This document shows, in pieces, positions 24,301 through 64,000 of a stretch of DNA of 64,000 nucleotides. How positions within the stretch are numbered: position 1 is the stretch's first letter; each line of letters opens with the position of its first letter. A program made the position numbers and the translations under genes. Under the pieces are notes generated by a model. The model saw only the letters and a program-made list of their open reading frames with translations, searched no databases and was not told the origin of the DNA. Origin of the DNA: Rhabdophis nuchalis (lineage: Eukaryota; Chordata; Lepidosauria; Squamata; Natricidae); assembly GCA_039707465.1 (NCBI GenBank), contig CM077648.1, positions 22,072,119 to 22,136,118 of the forward strand. Reading direction: 5' to 3'.

Positions 24301-26223
24301 CTTCATTAATTCTACATTAATCCCTCAAGTTTTTAACATTTCCCAAAAATTCTTTTGAATGAATTTAGTTCAAATATTAATTTCCATTGCTAAACAATGT
24401 GGTCAACAAAGTGCAATGTCACATGACTGCATCTCTTAGCGACAGCAATCCTAGCAGGCCTCATTACCATTGTTAAGTAAGGGTCATGGGTCATTTAAAT
24501 GAGAACACCTCATTCACCTTCTCACCTTCTCATGACTGCAACGAGCTTCCCCCAAAGTCAGTGTAGAAGCCGGCAGGAAGTCTCAAGTCCCCAGGGGCTT
24601 GCAGGAAGGAGGGTGAGTATTACAGAGTGAGGCAAGATGGACGGGTCCTGCAATAAGTGCTTATGGGATGGGGATGAGATGCTGCTGCGAAATGCAAGCC
24701 AGCTGGGGATGGGGTGCTGCTGTGAGCCACGAGTGTGCATGGGCTTGGGAGAGGCTGCTGTAGCAAGCTGTGAGCGCATGTTGAGTGGGGAGGAGAGCTG
24801 CTGTGACTGCATGCAGGTTGGGAAGAGAGTGCTGTTCCAAAGTGCAAATATGTGGGAGCTGGTTGCTGATGCAAAGCATAAATGCATGTGGAAAGAGGGG
24901 ATGCTGGTGCAAGGTCCAAGTACCTGAGGGTGGGGAAAGGGTGCTGCTGCAAGGCACAAGTGTGGTTGGGTGAGGGAAGGGTTGAGGCCTGACTTCACAC
25001 TAACAGAGCATGCGCTCTGTGGCAAAGTTCCTCAGGAGAAAAAAAACAGTGGGAACAATTTACAAGCTTCCCTGCCAGCTTAAAACGTCACTGTAATTTC
25101 GAACAGACACAGTCTGCTGTCATTAACTCCAGATTACATAATTTGGGGAATTTCGGAGAATAACTACAAAATCTAAATGATTGCAATGACTTGTCAATGA
25201 CTTAATATATTAATCCATCCATCCATCAATTAAGAGACTTGGAATTGGTTCTTAAATATCATTCCCATTTACCTTTAATTCCATTAAATTGTCAAAACTG
25301 CAGTCTATTAAAAGCCGAAGGGCACTTGGAACAATATCCCTATGCATACGTTTCCTGACACTTCCTTCACTGTTTGATTCCAGCTGAGACTGGCGCTCTA
25401 TTTTTCTCTTCAAGCGTTTTTCTTTACGTTTTTGCCTGAAATGGAAACAAAACTTTACTATATTACTTACTGGTTAACATAGGCTATTATCAGCTGATTA
25501 TTATATTCTTCCACATTGTTGTTTTAAAGATAGAGATAATTGTTGATTATCTGCTAAAACATGTGCGTTTAAATGTTGGATGCTGGCATATGATTCTCAA
25601 GCAGAATACAAGCTTCAAGGATAATGAATCATGAGTCTATAATAATGAGTCATGAAGAGAAAAAGCATGTTTGAAATATGGAAAGGAAGGCCAGAAGATA
25701 ACAAAAAGATTTGTAAGTATCTATATATAATATCTATATATAACCTATTATTTCATTTGTCCAGTAAGAGACCACTTATACAATGTGAAATCAGATAGGC
25801 CATAAGAGTTTTCTAGAAGTCTTTCATCATGCAAAATGAGAGAGATTACACATTTGTTCACTGCTCTCCAATATAAAGGAAGCAGAAAAAAGGACAGGAC
25901 TTCATATAATCCTCAGGCTTAATTCTGAACTTTTTCATGGAAGAAACAGGGGAGAAATAAAATAAGTCAGCCCAGACGTGCCTAATAATAAAATCCATCC
26001 ATTTTATAAGAAACAAACCATACTTGCGCAAGACTCTTTGTTCTTCCCATTGTTTCTGCTTTATTAGCTTCTTTCTTTGTCTTTTTGACATAGTTTCAAT
26101 ATTCTCCATCTTTTCCAGTGGCAATTCTTTAATTTCTACCTTATCAACGTTGCACTTCACCTGTTCCTCTGTATCAGTAATGCTGGTTGTTTTAAAGTTT
26201 TCTGGTGGCATTCGTGAAGACAT
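16169..26223 (-). CDS. TRMT10A: tRNA (guanine-9-)-methyltransferase TRMT10A, complete CDS (7 coding exons, 314 aa)
   Basis: The CDS is complement(join(16169..16347, 17805..17910, 21289..21438, 22340..22414, 23548..23619, 25273..25435, 26024..26223)). All sites are GT/AG and phases are consistent. The family transfers methyl from S-adenosylmethionine to N1 of guanosine 9 of tRNAs (SPOUT fold, active as a monomer). Visible features are a Lys/Arg-rich N-terminus ([18 protein letters not shown], then [12 protein letters not shown]), the first strand of the methyltransferase domain (IDCSFDNLM, residues 110-118), [11 protein letters not shown] (211-221) holding the conserved Asp of the active site, and [18 protein letters not shown] (238-255) of the SAM-binding knot. 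The C-terminus is about 25 residues shorter than human TRMT10A and lacks its acidic Ser/Glu tail. Two in-frame ATGs lie near the start; the first (26223) matches human MSS. Confidence 0.96.
16828..17218. mobile_element. hAT-like GC-rich element, family C
   Basis: CTGTGGTGGCAAAGCTATGG at the left and GATTCACCAACACTG at the right, with a perfect 8-bp duplication CTATAGCT (16820-16827 and 17219-17226). It lies in the last TRMT10A intron. Confidence 0.82.
17527..17570 (+). repeat. (ATTC)n microsatellite
   Basis: Eleven tetranucleotide units in the last TRMT10A intron. Confidence 0.95.
17805..17910 (-). CDS. TRMT10A: TRMT10A exon 7
   Basis: Encodes [20 protein letters not shown] then [15 protein letters not shown], the SAM-binding knot. 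The acceptor is TGCTTACAG and the donor CATG|GTAAGA. Confidence 0.95.
18287..18510 (-). mobile_element. LINE 3' UTR fragment (L2/CR1-like)
   Basis: It shares the ACTCGAGGCGGGGCACAGG tail and (AAT)n with the copies at 657 and 45258. It is 3' UTR only and lies in TRMT10A intron 6-7. Confidence 0.7.
19184..19565. mobile_element. TA-flanked inverted-terminal-repeat element, family E
   Basis: The ends are CTGTATTTTTTGGAGTATAA and TTATACTCCAAAAAATACGG, flanked by TA on both sides, with the same interior as the copy at 10713. It lies in TRMT10A intron 6-7. Confidence 0.75.
19600..20390 (+). mobile_element. decayed LINE ORF2 remnant
   Basis: Degenerate coding similarity to the RT C-terminal domain is visible around 19960-20060 (a YCNA-type motif then [10 protein letters not shown]), interrupted by stops. 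It is an old L2/CR1-like copy with approximate boundaries. Confidence 0.45.
20482..20616. mobile_element. hAT-like palindromic MITE, family A
   Basis: An almost perfect palindrome, CAGGGGTCTGCAAAGTC at one end and GACTTTGCAGACCCCTG at the other. The flanks do not show a convincing duplication. It lies in TRMT10A intron 6-7. Confidence 0.75.
20791..21229. mobile_element. TA-flanked element with CCGTGTTTCCC ends
   Basis: The left end is CCGTGTTTCCCTATAAATAA and the right end is TTATTTTCGGGAAAACATGG; both are flanked by TA. The ends resemble family E in their first bases but the interior is different and GC-rich. It lies 60 bp below TRMT10A exon 6. Confidence 0.65.
21289..21438 (-). CDS. TRMT10A: TRMT10A exon 6
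   Basis: A 150-bp exon, [20 protein letters not shown] through [14 protein letters not shown]. The acceptor is GTCTTGAAG and the donor AAG|GTAGAT. It carries the conserved catalytic Asp in VDHN. Confidence 0.95.
21504..21640 (+). repeat. (TA)n and (CATA)n microsatellites
   Basis: TA repeats at 21504-21524, then CATA tetramers interrupted once at 21586-21590. They start 66 bp above TRMT10A exon 6, on its acceptor side. Confidence 0.93.
22340..22414 (-). CDS. TRMT10A: TRMT10A exon 5
   Basis: A 75-bp phase 0-0 exon, [20 protein letters not shown] then WINWK. The acceptor is TTCCCTAG and the donor AAG|GTGCTA, with a non-A at donor position +3. Confidence 0.92.
23548..23619 (-). CDS. TRMT10A: TRMT10A exon 4
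   Basis: A 72-bp phase 0-0 exon, [20 protein letters not shown] then HPVQ. The acceptor is ATATACAG and the donor CAG|GTATGT. Confidence 0.94.
24600..24995 (+). repeat. degenerate minisatellite, about 36-42 bp period
   Basis: About eight diverged units of the pattern GGGG-A-GGGTGCTGCTGYRA followed by a GCAAGT/TGCATG segment. Strand-specific open frames here are a by-product of the repeat. It lies in TRMT10A intron 3-4. Confidence 0.55.
25273..25435 (-). CDS. TRMT10A: TRMT10A exon 3
   Basis: Encodes [15 protein letters not shown] through [16 protein letters not shown]. The exon is bounded by TTCAG and AAAG|GTAAAT on the minus strand. It contains the basic linker and the start of the catalytic domain. 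Confidence 0.94.
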
Positions 26224-26226
26224 GAG
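26024..26226 (-). CDS. TRMT10A: TRMT10A exon 2 (first coding exon)
   Basis: On the minus strand the acceptor TTTGAAG precedes CTC-ATG, so translation starts 3 bp into the exon at 26223. It encodes [10 protein letters not shown] through [11 protein letters not shown]. The donor is CGCAA|GTATGG. Confidence 0.93.
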
Positions 26227-27639
26227 CTTCAAAGAAAACAACAATTTATTAGAAAGCTGAAGCCAAGCAGTATAATATTATTTAAAAATTGTGCCCAAAA
26301 TATATATTTAAAATTTGTCTAAAGTAGCTGAGTTAGGATTCTCTGCCTAACATACAAATTATGAAGGAAAAAATATCATTATTTCATAATTTGTATTAAA
26401 ATGTATACACAAACACATAAAATGCCAATAAACAAGAAATAGTAAAAATTCAAGACATTTGTGATTGAAATAAACAAATAGATGGCCCAAAGCTAATACA
26501 GAATTTTGGGGATTGTAATAAAACAGGAACATTCACAGATATTAGTTACCCTGATATATCATACATTCTATTTTGCAACCATATAATAGCCATTGTATTA
26601 TTTTCAGTTTAAATGTTATCTGGAATACGTCTCCATTTTATTACATTTACTAGAGAAATCACAAACCATTTGATGAAATATCAGTAAAGAAAATAATAAT
26701 GAAGAGTTTATAGGGTTGCAAAATATAGCCTTGACACCTGACACAATGAAATGGAAAAATCCCCAAATCCTAAAAAACAAAACAGAATTGTACAATGCCT
26801 TAGAAAAGGTAACTTAGCAACATTGAAAAATTGAAAAGAATTACTTCTCCTGGATGGCTACATAAGCATGCAGACAACCAGGGGAAGCTTTCAAAGATTG
26901 TGTGCAAACCTGTGCTGCATTCTGCAAAGAATCTCTTTCAAATGCTTATCAAATAATATCCTATTATTGTCAAACTGACAATAATAGAACATAAAATATC
27001 CATACTTTATTCCATTGCTTTAAGAGAATGCATTTTCCTGAAACAATTTAAATTGCAAGAAACCATGACTTTCAATTTTGCTCAGCAGTGTCTGGGAATC
27101 AATCTTGTAGGTCTAACAGAAGCATCAAGCCCCACCCTTCTACATTGGGAGGGGGGCAGAGAAAAGGAGGGAGAATGATAAATGAAAAATACTAGTTATG
27201 TCATTTCAACAAAAGCAACAGCAGCCTAAGGATGCTCACAATTTTATCCCTTTTTTAAAATTAGGAAGCCTGGGCCTTCTAATTCTAATATATATTGAAA
27301 AGATGAAGTTTGGAAAGGCAGATGCTTTACATCCCTTTGTTTCCATTTCAAATTATAAGCGTTACCCATAGAACTCTGAAAGTTTCAAAAGTTTTTAATG
27401 GTTAAAAGCAGGATGTTTTATGCCTCGAAAGATCCATAAATTAATTTGAATTGTGAATGCCAATACATATGTCCAGGCTCCACTCCTATGTGTTATTATT
27501 AAGTTAGAATAAGAAGAGAGGGATGGAATCCTCAAGATTAAAATAATCAGAGACAGAAATGAAGTAAGATGCCCTGATTCTATTATTTTAAATATTGGTT
27601 TCAAAAGGTTCCCCTCGCACAATGTGCTAATCGTTCCCA

Positions 27640-27945
27640 AATCTAGGGGGCAGTGCCAAAGCCAAAGAGCCAGCGCTGTCTGAAGACATCTCTGTGGTCA
27701 TGTGGCTGGCATGGCTAAACACCAAAGGTGCAGGGAACACTGTTATCTTCCCAATAAAGGTGGTTCCTATTTTTCCACTTGCATTTTTTATATGCTTTCC
27801 AACTGCTAGGTTGGCAGAAGCTGGGACAAGTAACGGGAGCTCACTCTGTTATGCGGCGCTAGGAATTCAAACCGCTGAACTCCCGAACTTTCTGATCGAC
27901 AAACTCAGCGTCTTAGCCACTGAGCCACCGTGTCCATCGGTTATT
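27640..27945 (-). mobile_element. Sauria-type SINE
   Basis: A reverse-complement copy: CTTAGCCACTGAGCCACCG at the head and GCGCTGTCTGAAGACATCTC at the tail. It lies in the TRMT10A 5' intron. Confidence 0.8.
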
Positions 27946-28268
27946 ACTGTTATGTCACTGATATGACATCATTAAAAATTATCCTGAAAAACAAATCACA
28001 GTAATAATTCATATAGGTGGTGTAAAGTGACAGAGAGGAAAGGGACAAGAAGGATAAGAAGAACAGAATCATTTACTGATGCATTTGTTGGAATAAAAGT
28101 CCCAGAATTCTGTCAGAAATGTCAGCCCAACAAATCTTGGAAAAGAGGATTTATCAGCTACGTTCTTTCTTTTGCGAGCTATTTTTTTTTTAATTTCCAC
28201 CTTGGGTTGATCTCAATGCTCTTAATTCGGATTTTCCCGGCCCCACTGGTTGCTGGGAGAGTATAGGT

Positions 28269-28400
28269 TTAGGGTCCCCAAAGTTGGCAACTTTAAGACT
28301 TGTGGACTTCAACTCCCAGAATTCTCCAGCCAGCATAGCTTCCAAGCTATGCTGGCTGGAGAATTCTGGGAGTTGAAGTCCACAAGTTTGAGGACCTCTG
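28269..28400. mobile_element. hAT-like palindromic MITE, family A
   Basis: It has the same core as the other copies. The flanks are GTATAGGT and GTATAGGC (7 of 8). It lies about 200 bp from the TRMT10A CpG-rich region. Confidence 0.75.
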
Positions 28401-28623
28401 GTATAGGCTTCCTTTCTGGCCAGAGAGTCTCGTCACGTCACAAGGGACCATGTTTGAGGTGCCAGAAGGCTCCTCTTTTGCCTCTCAGAACTGCGTTTTC
28501 TTTCTTTTAGGCCCTTTGATAACAGAGGATCAAAGGGTGGATGGGCATGGAGTCGCCTCGGGTATGAAAAGGAGCCGAGAAATTCAGCCAGGCCCTGCAC
28601 GGAGTCTTTGGCAGCAGGGCGGG

Positions 28624-28642
28624 ACTACAATTCCCGTCGTGC
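28624..28642 (+). promoter_or_regulatory. ZNF143/Staf (SBS)-like site
   Basis: The string ACTACAATTCCCGTCGTGC closely follows the vertebrate ZNF143 consensus ACTACAATTCCCAGMRTGC. It lies in the TRMT10A CpG-rich region, about 140 bp inside the putative first intron, with a CCAAT box about 10 bp further on. Confidence 0.55.
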
Positions 28643-28784
28643 CCCAGGCCAATATGGGTGCTAGGCAGCGCTAAGCTGGGCAAATCGGGCTCAACTGCTG
28701 AAACCGTTGGGGAGGAAGGCTGAGGAGAAACGTGACTTCGCCACCGACCGAGCTAGGAAGAAGGTCTTTCTCTCTCTCGCTTAC

Positions 28785-28960
28785 CTCGCAGCTTAGCGCA
28801 CGAACCAGGAGCAACGGCCACCGCCGAAGGACCAGGAAGCCGGGCTAGCCCTTCCCTCCGCACGCGTTGCTGACGCCCAAGACCGCAGTGGCGCCCATCG
28901 ACGCGGACTAATGACGCACTAACTCAGTCTCGTGACGTGGTAGGCGGGGTTGCGGTGGAA
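28785..28960 (-). other. TRMT10A: probable TRMT10A non-coding first exon
   Basis: On the minus strand a good donor (GCGAG|GTAAGC) at 28784/28783 ends a GC-rich stretch. The first coding exon has its own acceptor 3 bp before the ATG, so an upstream non-coding exon is required. Human TRMT10A also has a non-coding exon 1. The upper boundary (transcription start) is only a guess. Confidence 0.55.
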
Positions 28961-29289
28961 AACTCCTCCCCGGCTCCCCGCTTTTGCGTTTTTTTAATAC
29001 TGTCATTTGTCTTTTGGGAGGGTGTTAAATCATTTTTATTTTTTTAACAAGAAGACCACAGTACCTTTTTAAGTATATTGACCTACAAACGCCTGTCCGC
29101 GGGAGCTGAAGAAGTATTTCACATCTGATTCAATAATCCAGATGTGATTTAGTGCACGTGCTTTTGATCTGCATAATTGATAAGACACTAAGCGGGTTTC
29201 AAAAAAATGCCCTTGGCTTTTGAATCTGCAGCATTAATGTCTGATTAGAAAGCCTACGTTACACAAGATATCTTTCCCATTCGAACATT

Positions 29290-29985
29290 TTCAGCGAAGA
29301 GCATTTTACCCTGAGAGGGATCTTAGAATCCTAGTGGACAATCATTTAAATATGAGCCAGCAGTGTGCAGCAACCGCCAAAAAGCCAACACAGTTCTAGG
29401 CTGCATAAACAGGGATAGAATCAAGATCATGTGAAGTGTTGATACCACTTTATAATGCCTTGGTAAGGCCACACTTGGAATGCGGCATTCAGTTTTGGTT
29501 ACGATTTAAAAAAGATGTGGAGACTCTAGAAAGAGTGCAGAAAAGAGCAACAAAGATGATTAGGGAGCTGGAAGCTAAAATATATGAAGAATGGTTGCAG
29601 GAATGTCTAGTTTAATGGAAAGAAGGACTAGGGGAGACATGATAGCAGTATTCCAATATCTCAGGGATTGCCACAAAGAAGAGGGAGTCAAACCATTTCT
29701 CAAAGCACTTGAAGGTAGAACAAGAAGCAATGGGTGGAAACTAATGAAAGAGAGGAGCAACTTAGAACTGAGGAGAAATTTCCTGACAGAACAGTTAATC
29801 AATGGAACAATCTGCCTCCAGAAGTTGTGAATGCTCCAACACTGGAAGTTTTTAAAGAAAAGATTGGACAACCATTTGCCTGAAGTAGTGTAAGGTTTCC
29901 TGTCTAAGCAGGGATTTGGAGTAGAAGACCTCCAAGGTCCCTTCCAAATCCGTTATTCTATTCTATTTTATTTCATAGGTTGCAG
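29290..29985 (+). mobile_element. CR1 LINE 3' part
   Basis: It carries a chicken-CR1-like ORF2 C-terminus (ERVQKRATKMIRELEAK, then GDMIAVFQYLRDCHKEEGV) and the CR1 3' UTR ending in TTCTATTCTA octamer-type repeats. It has internal stops and frame changes, so it is a fossil copy. Confidence 0.8.
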
Positions 29986-31234
29986 AAGCAGATTGAAAAT
30001 GAAAATTACTATATAAAATATACCTTCATAGAAAATTTTGCTATGTAGCGAGCTAATGTATGGATGGGTTTCTTATAGAACTCAGCATGGCACATCACAT
30101 TTTTAATCATTAATCATATATTATTATAAAAAATACATTGCAATCACCAGATTACTACAAATGGTCATGACAGTTTACTGATGTTGCAAAAGGATGATTC
30201 TTAAATTGGATTAATCAATGGTTTGTGGTCTTGCAGAGGTATCAGTCACAAAACATGTGATCTGTGGAGCTCTGACTTTTAGTGGGTGACTGATGAGAAT
30301 GCTACTGCTATTTATAGCAGGATATTAAACAAGATGGTTTCTGCCAATGGACAGCAATGATTGGCACAGGGCCACTGGGACAGAAGCAAAAGGGCAAAGA
30401 AATGTGTGAGAGTACGTTTGAAAAGATTCATCTTTGTTTGCATGTCCATAATGATATGTTCCTGACAAAAATATTACGCACGCTCTTATTACTGTAATGC
30501 ACAGTGATTTGCTCTTTGGCACTAGGGTTTTCTTGCTTGGCTGGAAGCTAAATGCCAAACTGTTTGTATTGATGGTAGTATATATAGGGCAAATTTATAA
30601 ATGACATTTCCCCCACTAAGCATTCAAATGAGGCCTGTGAAAAGAGCAGAATAAGACTGTTGGGTTTTCTTTTCTTTAAAAAAAAATCAGTTTGGTCAAA
30701 GAAACCGTAATTATCTTCATTACATGATAATGGAAGGAGTTTTATGGCTTGGACTCTGGAAATTTATGACGGCGATAGGACTTTAACCCTGGAACGCTGG
30801 CCAGCAAGACTAAAATGAAATGTATAGAAAGGAAATGCTTGTTTAGGTCAAAGAGAACAGTACCATTTGAATGAATAGCAATCCTGGAAATAGGAATCTA
30901 TTTGTTCTCAAAAGGCACTTTGATGTTCCCTGGAATAATGCCTTCCAATTTACCGTTGAATTAATAGAAGCTACAATATCTTCCAACTCAGAATTAAATT
31001 TAGAAAGAATTTAGAAGAATCTAAAAATGGCATTTGTTGTGCCTCTGGATATGAGTTGTTGGAAACAATTGGAACCAGACCAGTCCCCCAATCCTACCCC
31101 TCCAATGTCATATTTTGAATTTTGTTTTAGCTATTGATCAAGGTGGAAAGCCTGATTACGGACTTAGGGGTTTGGCTTGAGTAATGCTGGATCAAACCAG
31201 AGGATTTTCTACTTCAGTAGGCAGCTTTACTTGG
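29986..31234. other. TRMT10A-MTTP intergenic spacer, nothing recognised
   Basis: Between the CR1 copy at 29.3-30.0 kb and the direct-repeat pair. No exon or named repeat was seen. Confidence 0.5.
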
Positions 31235-32005
31235 AAGAATTCTGTGACAATACCTCTAACACCATAATACATCAACCCGTGCCTATCCCAGGTCCTTGGG
31301 AAGGACTCGATAGGTGGATAAAAATGTCAGATCCAGTCTGTACATCCGGCTGACTGTGCAATGAACCATAATACAGATAGTCCTCGACTTGCAACCATTT
31401 GTTTAGTGATCAAAGTAATGAAGTTACAAAAGTGACTTATGAATGTTTTTCATACTTATGATCATTGCAGCATCCCTATGATCATGTGATTAAAATTAGG
31501 AAGATTGGCAACTTATCCATATTTATGATGGTTGCAGTGTCCTGGGGTCATTTGATCACCGTTTGCGACCTTCTGACAAGCAAAGTCACTGAGGACACCA
31601 GAGTCACTTTACATCTGCCATACTAACTTAACTGCAGTGATTCATTTAACAATTATGGGAAGAAAAGTTGTAAAATGGGGCAAAACTCACTTAACAACTG
31701 CCTTGCTTAGCAATAAAAATTTAGGGTTCAACTGTGGTTTTAAGTCAAGGACTACTTATAATCTTAAGTTCTTGGGAAGAACTGAGTGCCAACACCAATT
31801 TAAAAAATGGCAACTGTGACTTCATGTTGTGAACAAATAATAGTAAGGTAGTTTTACTTGAAATAGCCTTACATCCTGTTGCAATATCTTTAATACCACC
31901 AAACAGCAATGACTGTCTATCCCAGGCCCTTGGCAAAGACTTAACAGGTGGATAAAAATGCCAAATCCAGTCTAAACATCTGGCTCAAAAAGTGATCAAC
32001 CATAA
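31235..32005. repeat. diverged direct repeat pair flanking a family F element
   Basis: The segment at about 31245-31370 and that at about 31880-32005 share CTATCCCAGGYCCTTGGSAA, AGGTGGATAAAAATG and ATCCAGTCT in the same order and orientation. Confidence 0.55.
31375..31757. repeat. interspersed repeat with GGTAGTCCTTGACTT-type inverted ends (family F)
   Basis: The left end GATAGTCCTCGACTTGCAAC and the right end GTCAAGGACTACTT form inverted termini. The interior CATCATGTGA/ACTCACTTAACAACTG-type blocks are shared with the copy at 62015. Confidence 0.6.
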
Positions 32006-32694
32006 TGATAAAATGTTAATGTTTCATAACACATACCAACTTTGTGCAGTTAGAATTAAACAGAGACTGTACTCTAACTATAAATTGGTTCCAGGAATGC
32101 TGCAAACAAAACAAACAAAACAATAGTTTTTCAAAAAAACTTTCCCCACAACAAGGAATAATCCATGAAAAGGTTTCAAAGTGTCTGTTTTCTGTTAAAA
32201 ATTAGGAATAAGACAGTGGCACGATAAAAGCATTTAGGACAAAAACATAGGAAGGACAAAGTATGTTTTAAAGTTCTTAAAGACATAATGCCACACAGTG
32301 CAAAGATTTAAAAGAGTATTTTTTAATGAGGTTTATCAATCCTATGTCTTTTGCAATAATTCCCATTGCATTTAGGAAGTTGAGCAAAAGTACAAAAGTA
32401 CACTGGCTAACATTTTTACATCTTTTAGCATGTAGTAATGAAAGCTTAAGAAAAGAATAAAATATTTAAACACAAATTACCTGAGTTTTCAATAATTAAC
32501 TAGAAAGCCCTTTAATGAACTTAGTACCCAAGTGTGGAATTTGGAATCTGACTGTTACTACATCTAGATAAACAGCATTGTGGCAGATAGAAGACTTCTT
32601 TGTAGATTTCATTTCAATCAGAGCAGTTAACTTCACAATTTCCTAACATTACAGTAGTTCCAATATGATAATTTGTACCTTATGTAAGCCAGCC

Positions 32695-62703
<30,009 letters not shown>

Positions 62704-62964
62704 GTAAATAAAAAAGCACACAAGGTTTTTTAGGAGTATTGGATAATGAAGGTCCTTCATTTAGAGAGAGAAGTTGTAAATACATATATGTATTTTACCG
62801 AAGAATCCCCAAAGATTATGGAGTTCTCATAACAAAATTCAAGAGACTGATGAGTATACCTTTACGGGTTTTTAAAAAATATCAGCAACCATTTTAAGCA
62901 CCATTCACTGTTTTTATAACTGTCATTCTGCCCTTCCAAAAAATTACCCCAAGTTTGGCTAGAT

Positions 62965-63048
62965 CAGGGGTGGGCAAACTTTGCAACTTTAAGTCTGAAG
63001 GACTTCAGCTCCCAAACTTCTCCAGCCAGATTTGCTGATCTACCCCTG
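62965..63048. mobile_element. hAT-like MITE, family A, short copy
   Basis: CAGGGGTGGGCAAAC...CTACCCCTG, flanked by a perfect 8-bp duplication GGCTAGAT (62957-62964 and 63049-63056). One arm is largely lost. It lies in MTTP intron 11. Confidence 0.82.
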
Positions 63049-63619
63049 GGCTAGATCATCAAATCTTAAAAACGTTGAAACCTTGAGCTATGAAACCTTA
63101 TGGAATTTTGGTGATTCTCACGTGAGAGTTAAAAATTCTTACAATTAAAAATGTGATTTTAATGGAACTTGAGCAGTTTACAAACGCTGTTTGGATTATT
63201 CCAAGTCCCATGTTGCCAACTCTTGTTTTAAAAAAAATTATATCTAAATTTGGAAAAGCTGCAGGCCAGGTAATCCTTGGACAGCCGCCTTACTTTCAGA
63301 TTTTCCTTCTTGTAATCTTGATGGAAACATTTCATCCAAAGACTAAGAAAGAAAAATCTCTGATAATTCTCCCTATTAGAAGGAAGGCAAACATTTATTA
63401 AACAGAAGGTCAGAAAGTTAAAAGAAGCATTTATCAGAAGAAGAAAATAGAATTCCAGTGCTTTTAAATCTCTATATAGGTAAATTTAAATTATTCAATT
63501 CTTGTCCATTTCCATCTTTTCTGTGAAAAGGTATGGATGCCTTCCTCCTTTGTGACAAAAGAGTAATTTCTATATATTAACTGTTTTTATAACTGAAACC
63601 ACATTTATCATAGTGGGAA

Positions 63620-63882
63620 CAGTGGTGGGTTCCGGTAGCCGCTACTGCTGGTTTGCTCAGGCAAGTGCCACATGTGTATCTGTACTTGATGCGTGCTACA
63701 CACACATGCACGGTACAACAAAAATTGCTCTGTGCAGGCGCAGAAGCCAAAAACAAGATGGTGGCAAGAGAACCAGTTCGGGGGTGCGGCAAGCCTGGGT
63801 CTCTGCCACTTCCAGCAGACCACACCGCCAAGCTACTACCGATTCAGCTAAACCAGTCCAACCCAGTAGGAACCCACCACTG
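63620..63882. mobile_element. hAT-like element, family D
   Basis: CAGTGGTGGGTTCCGG at the left and GGAACCCACCACTG at the right; flanks AGTGGGAA and GGTGGGAA (7 of 8). It lies in MTTP intron 11. Confidence 0.75.
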
Positions 63883-64000
63883 GGTGGGAAGTAAGTCTCA
63901 TATACATTCTAGATGTGTTGAGCTATACATTCCATTAGCTTGAACATAGTGGGAATAAGTTAGAAAAGGGTGTCTCATTGATTGCTCTGGATATGGGCAG

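Larger units (their letters stand above)
28600..29000. promoter_or_regulatory. GC/CpG-rich promoter region of TRMT10A
   Basis: This is the only CpG-dense stretch between TRMT10A and MTTP, in otherwise AT-rich sequence. It holds several TGACG-type cores (for example GTGACGTGG near 28930), a CCAAT box (GGCCAATATGG near 28650) and a ZNF143/Staf-like site. No TATA box is evident. It is consistent with a housekeeping promoter firing at least on the minus strand. Confidence 0.6.

Noticed and set aside
24558..25025. Overlapping frames of 96-155 codons on both strands
   Set aside because: They coincide with the degenerate minisatellite. There is no similarity to known proteins and no splice context.

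Overview
The window is vertebrate nuclear DNA, most likely from a squamate reptile and probably a snake. The evidence is spliced genes with GT-AG introns, Sauria-type SINEs, CR1 and L2-like LINE 3' ends, long microsatellites, and many copies of short DNA transposons. Three protein-coding genes are supported exon by exon, in the same order and orientation as human chromosome 4q23: C4orf17 (+), TRMT10A (-) and MTTP (+).

Layout. Positions 21-9926 hold a complete C4orf17 ortholog (8 coding exons, 329 aa). Positions 9927-16168 are intergenic, mostly repeats plus an unassigned two-hydrophobic-segment reading frame beside the TRMT10A stop. Positions 16169-26223 hold the complete TRMT10A coding sequence on the minus strand (7 coding exons, 314 aa). 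Its probable non-coding first exon and GC-rich promoter lie at about 28.6-29.0 kb. Positions 28.9-32.7 kb are a divergent intergenic spacer. MTTP starts at 32695; its first 11 coding exons (520 codons: signal peptide, lipovitellin-like beta-barrel and most of the helical domain) run to 62703, and the gene continues past the window end.

The three genes have no shared pathway that can be read from the sequence. MTTP loads lipid onto apoB lipoproteins in the ER. TRMT10A methylates tRNA guanine-9. C4orf17 is a conserved protein of unknown function. Their association is ancestral synteny.

Introns and spacers are densely packed with transposable elements. Several families have ends defined by exact or near-exact 8-bp target duplications (hAT-like, non-autonomous). 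Another family is flanked by TA (Tc1/mariner-like or similar). The most striking object is a 2.7-kb, very CpG-rich member of the TA-flanked family in MTTP intron 10. It carries two 255-bp inverted arms, a 162-bp tandem triplication and a GA-rich tract. The long open frames inside it look like composition artefacts. No CRISPR, operon, rRNA or functional tRNA gene was seen.
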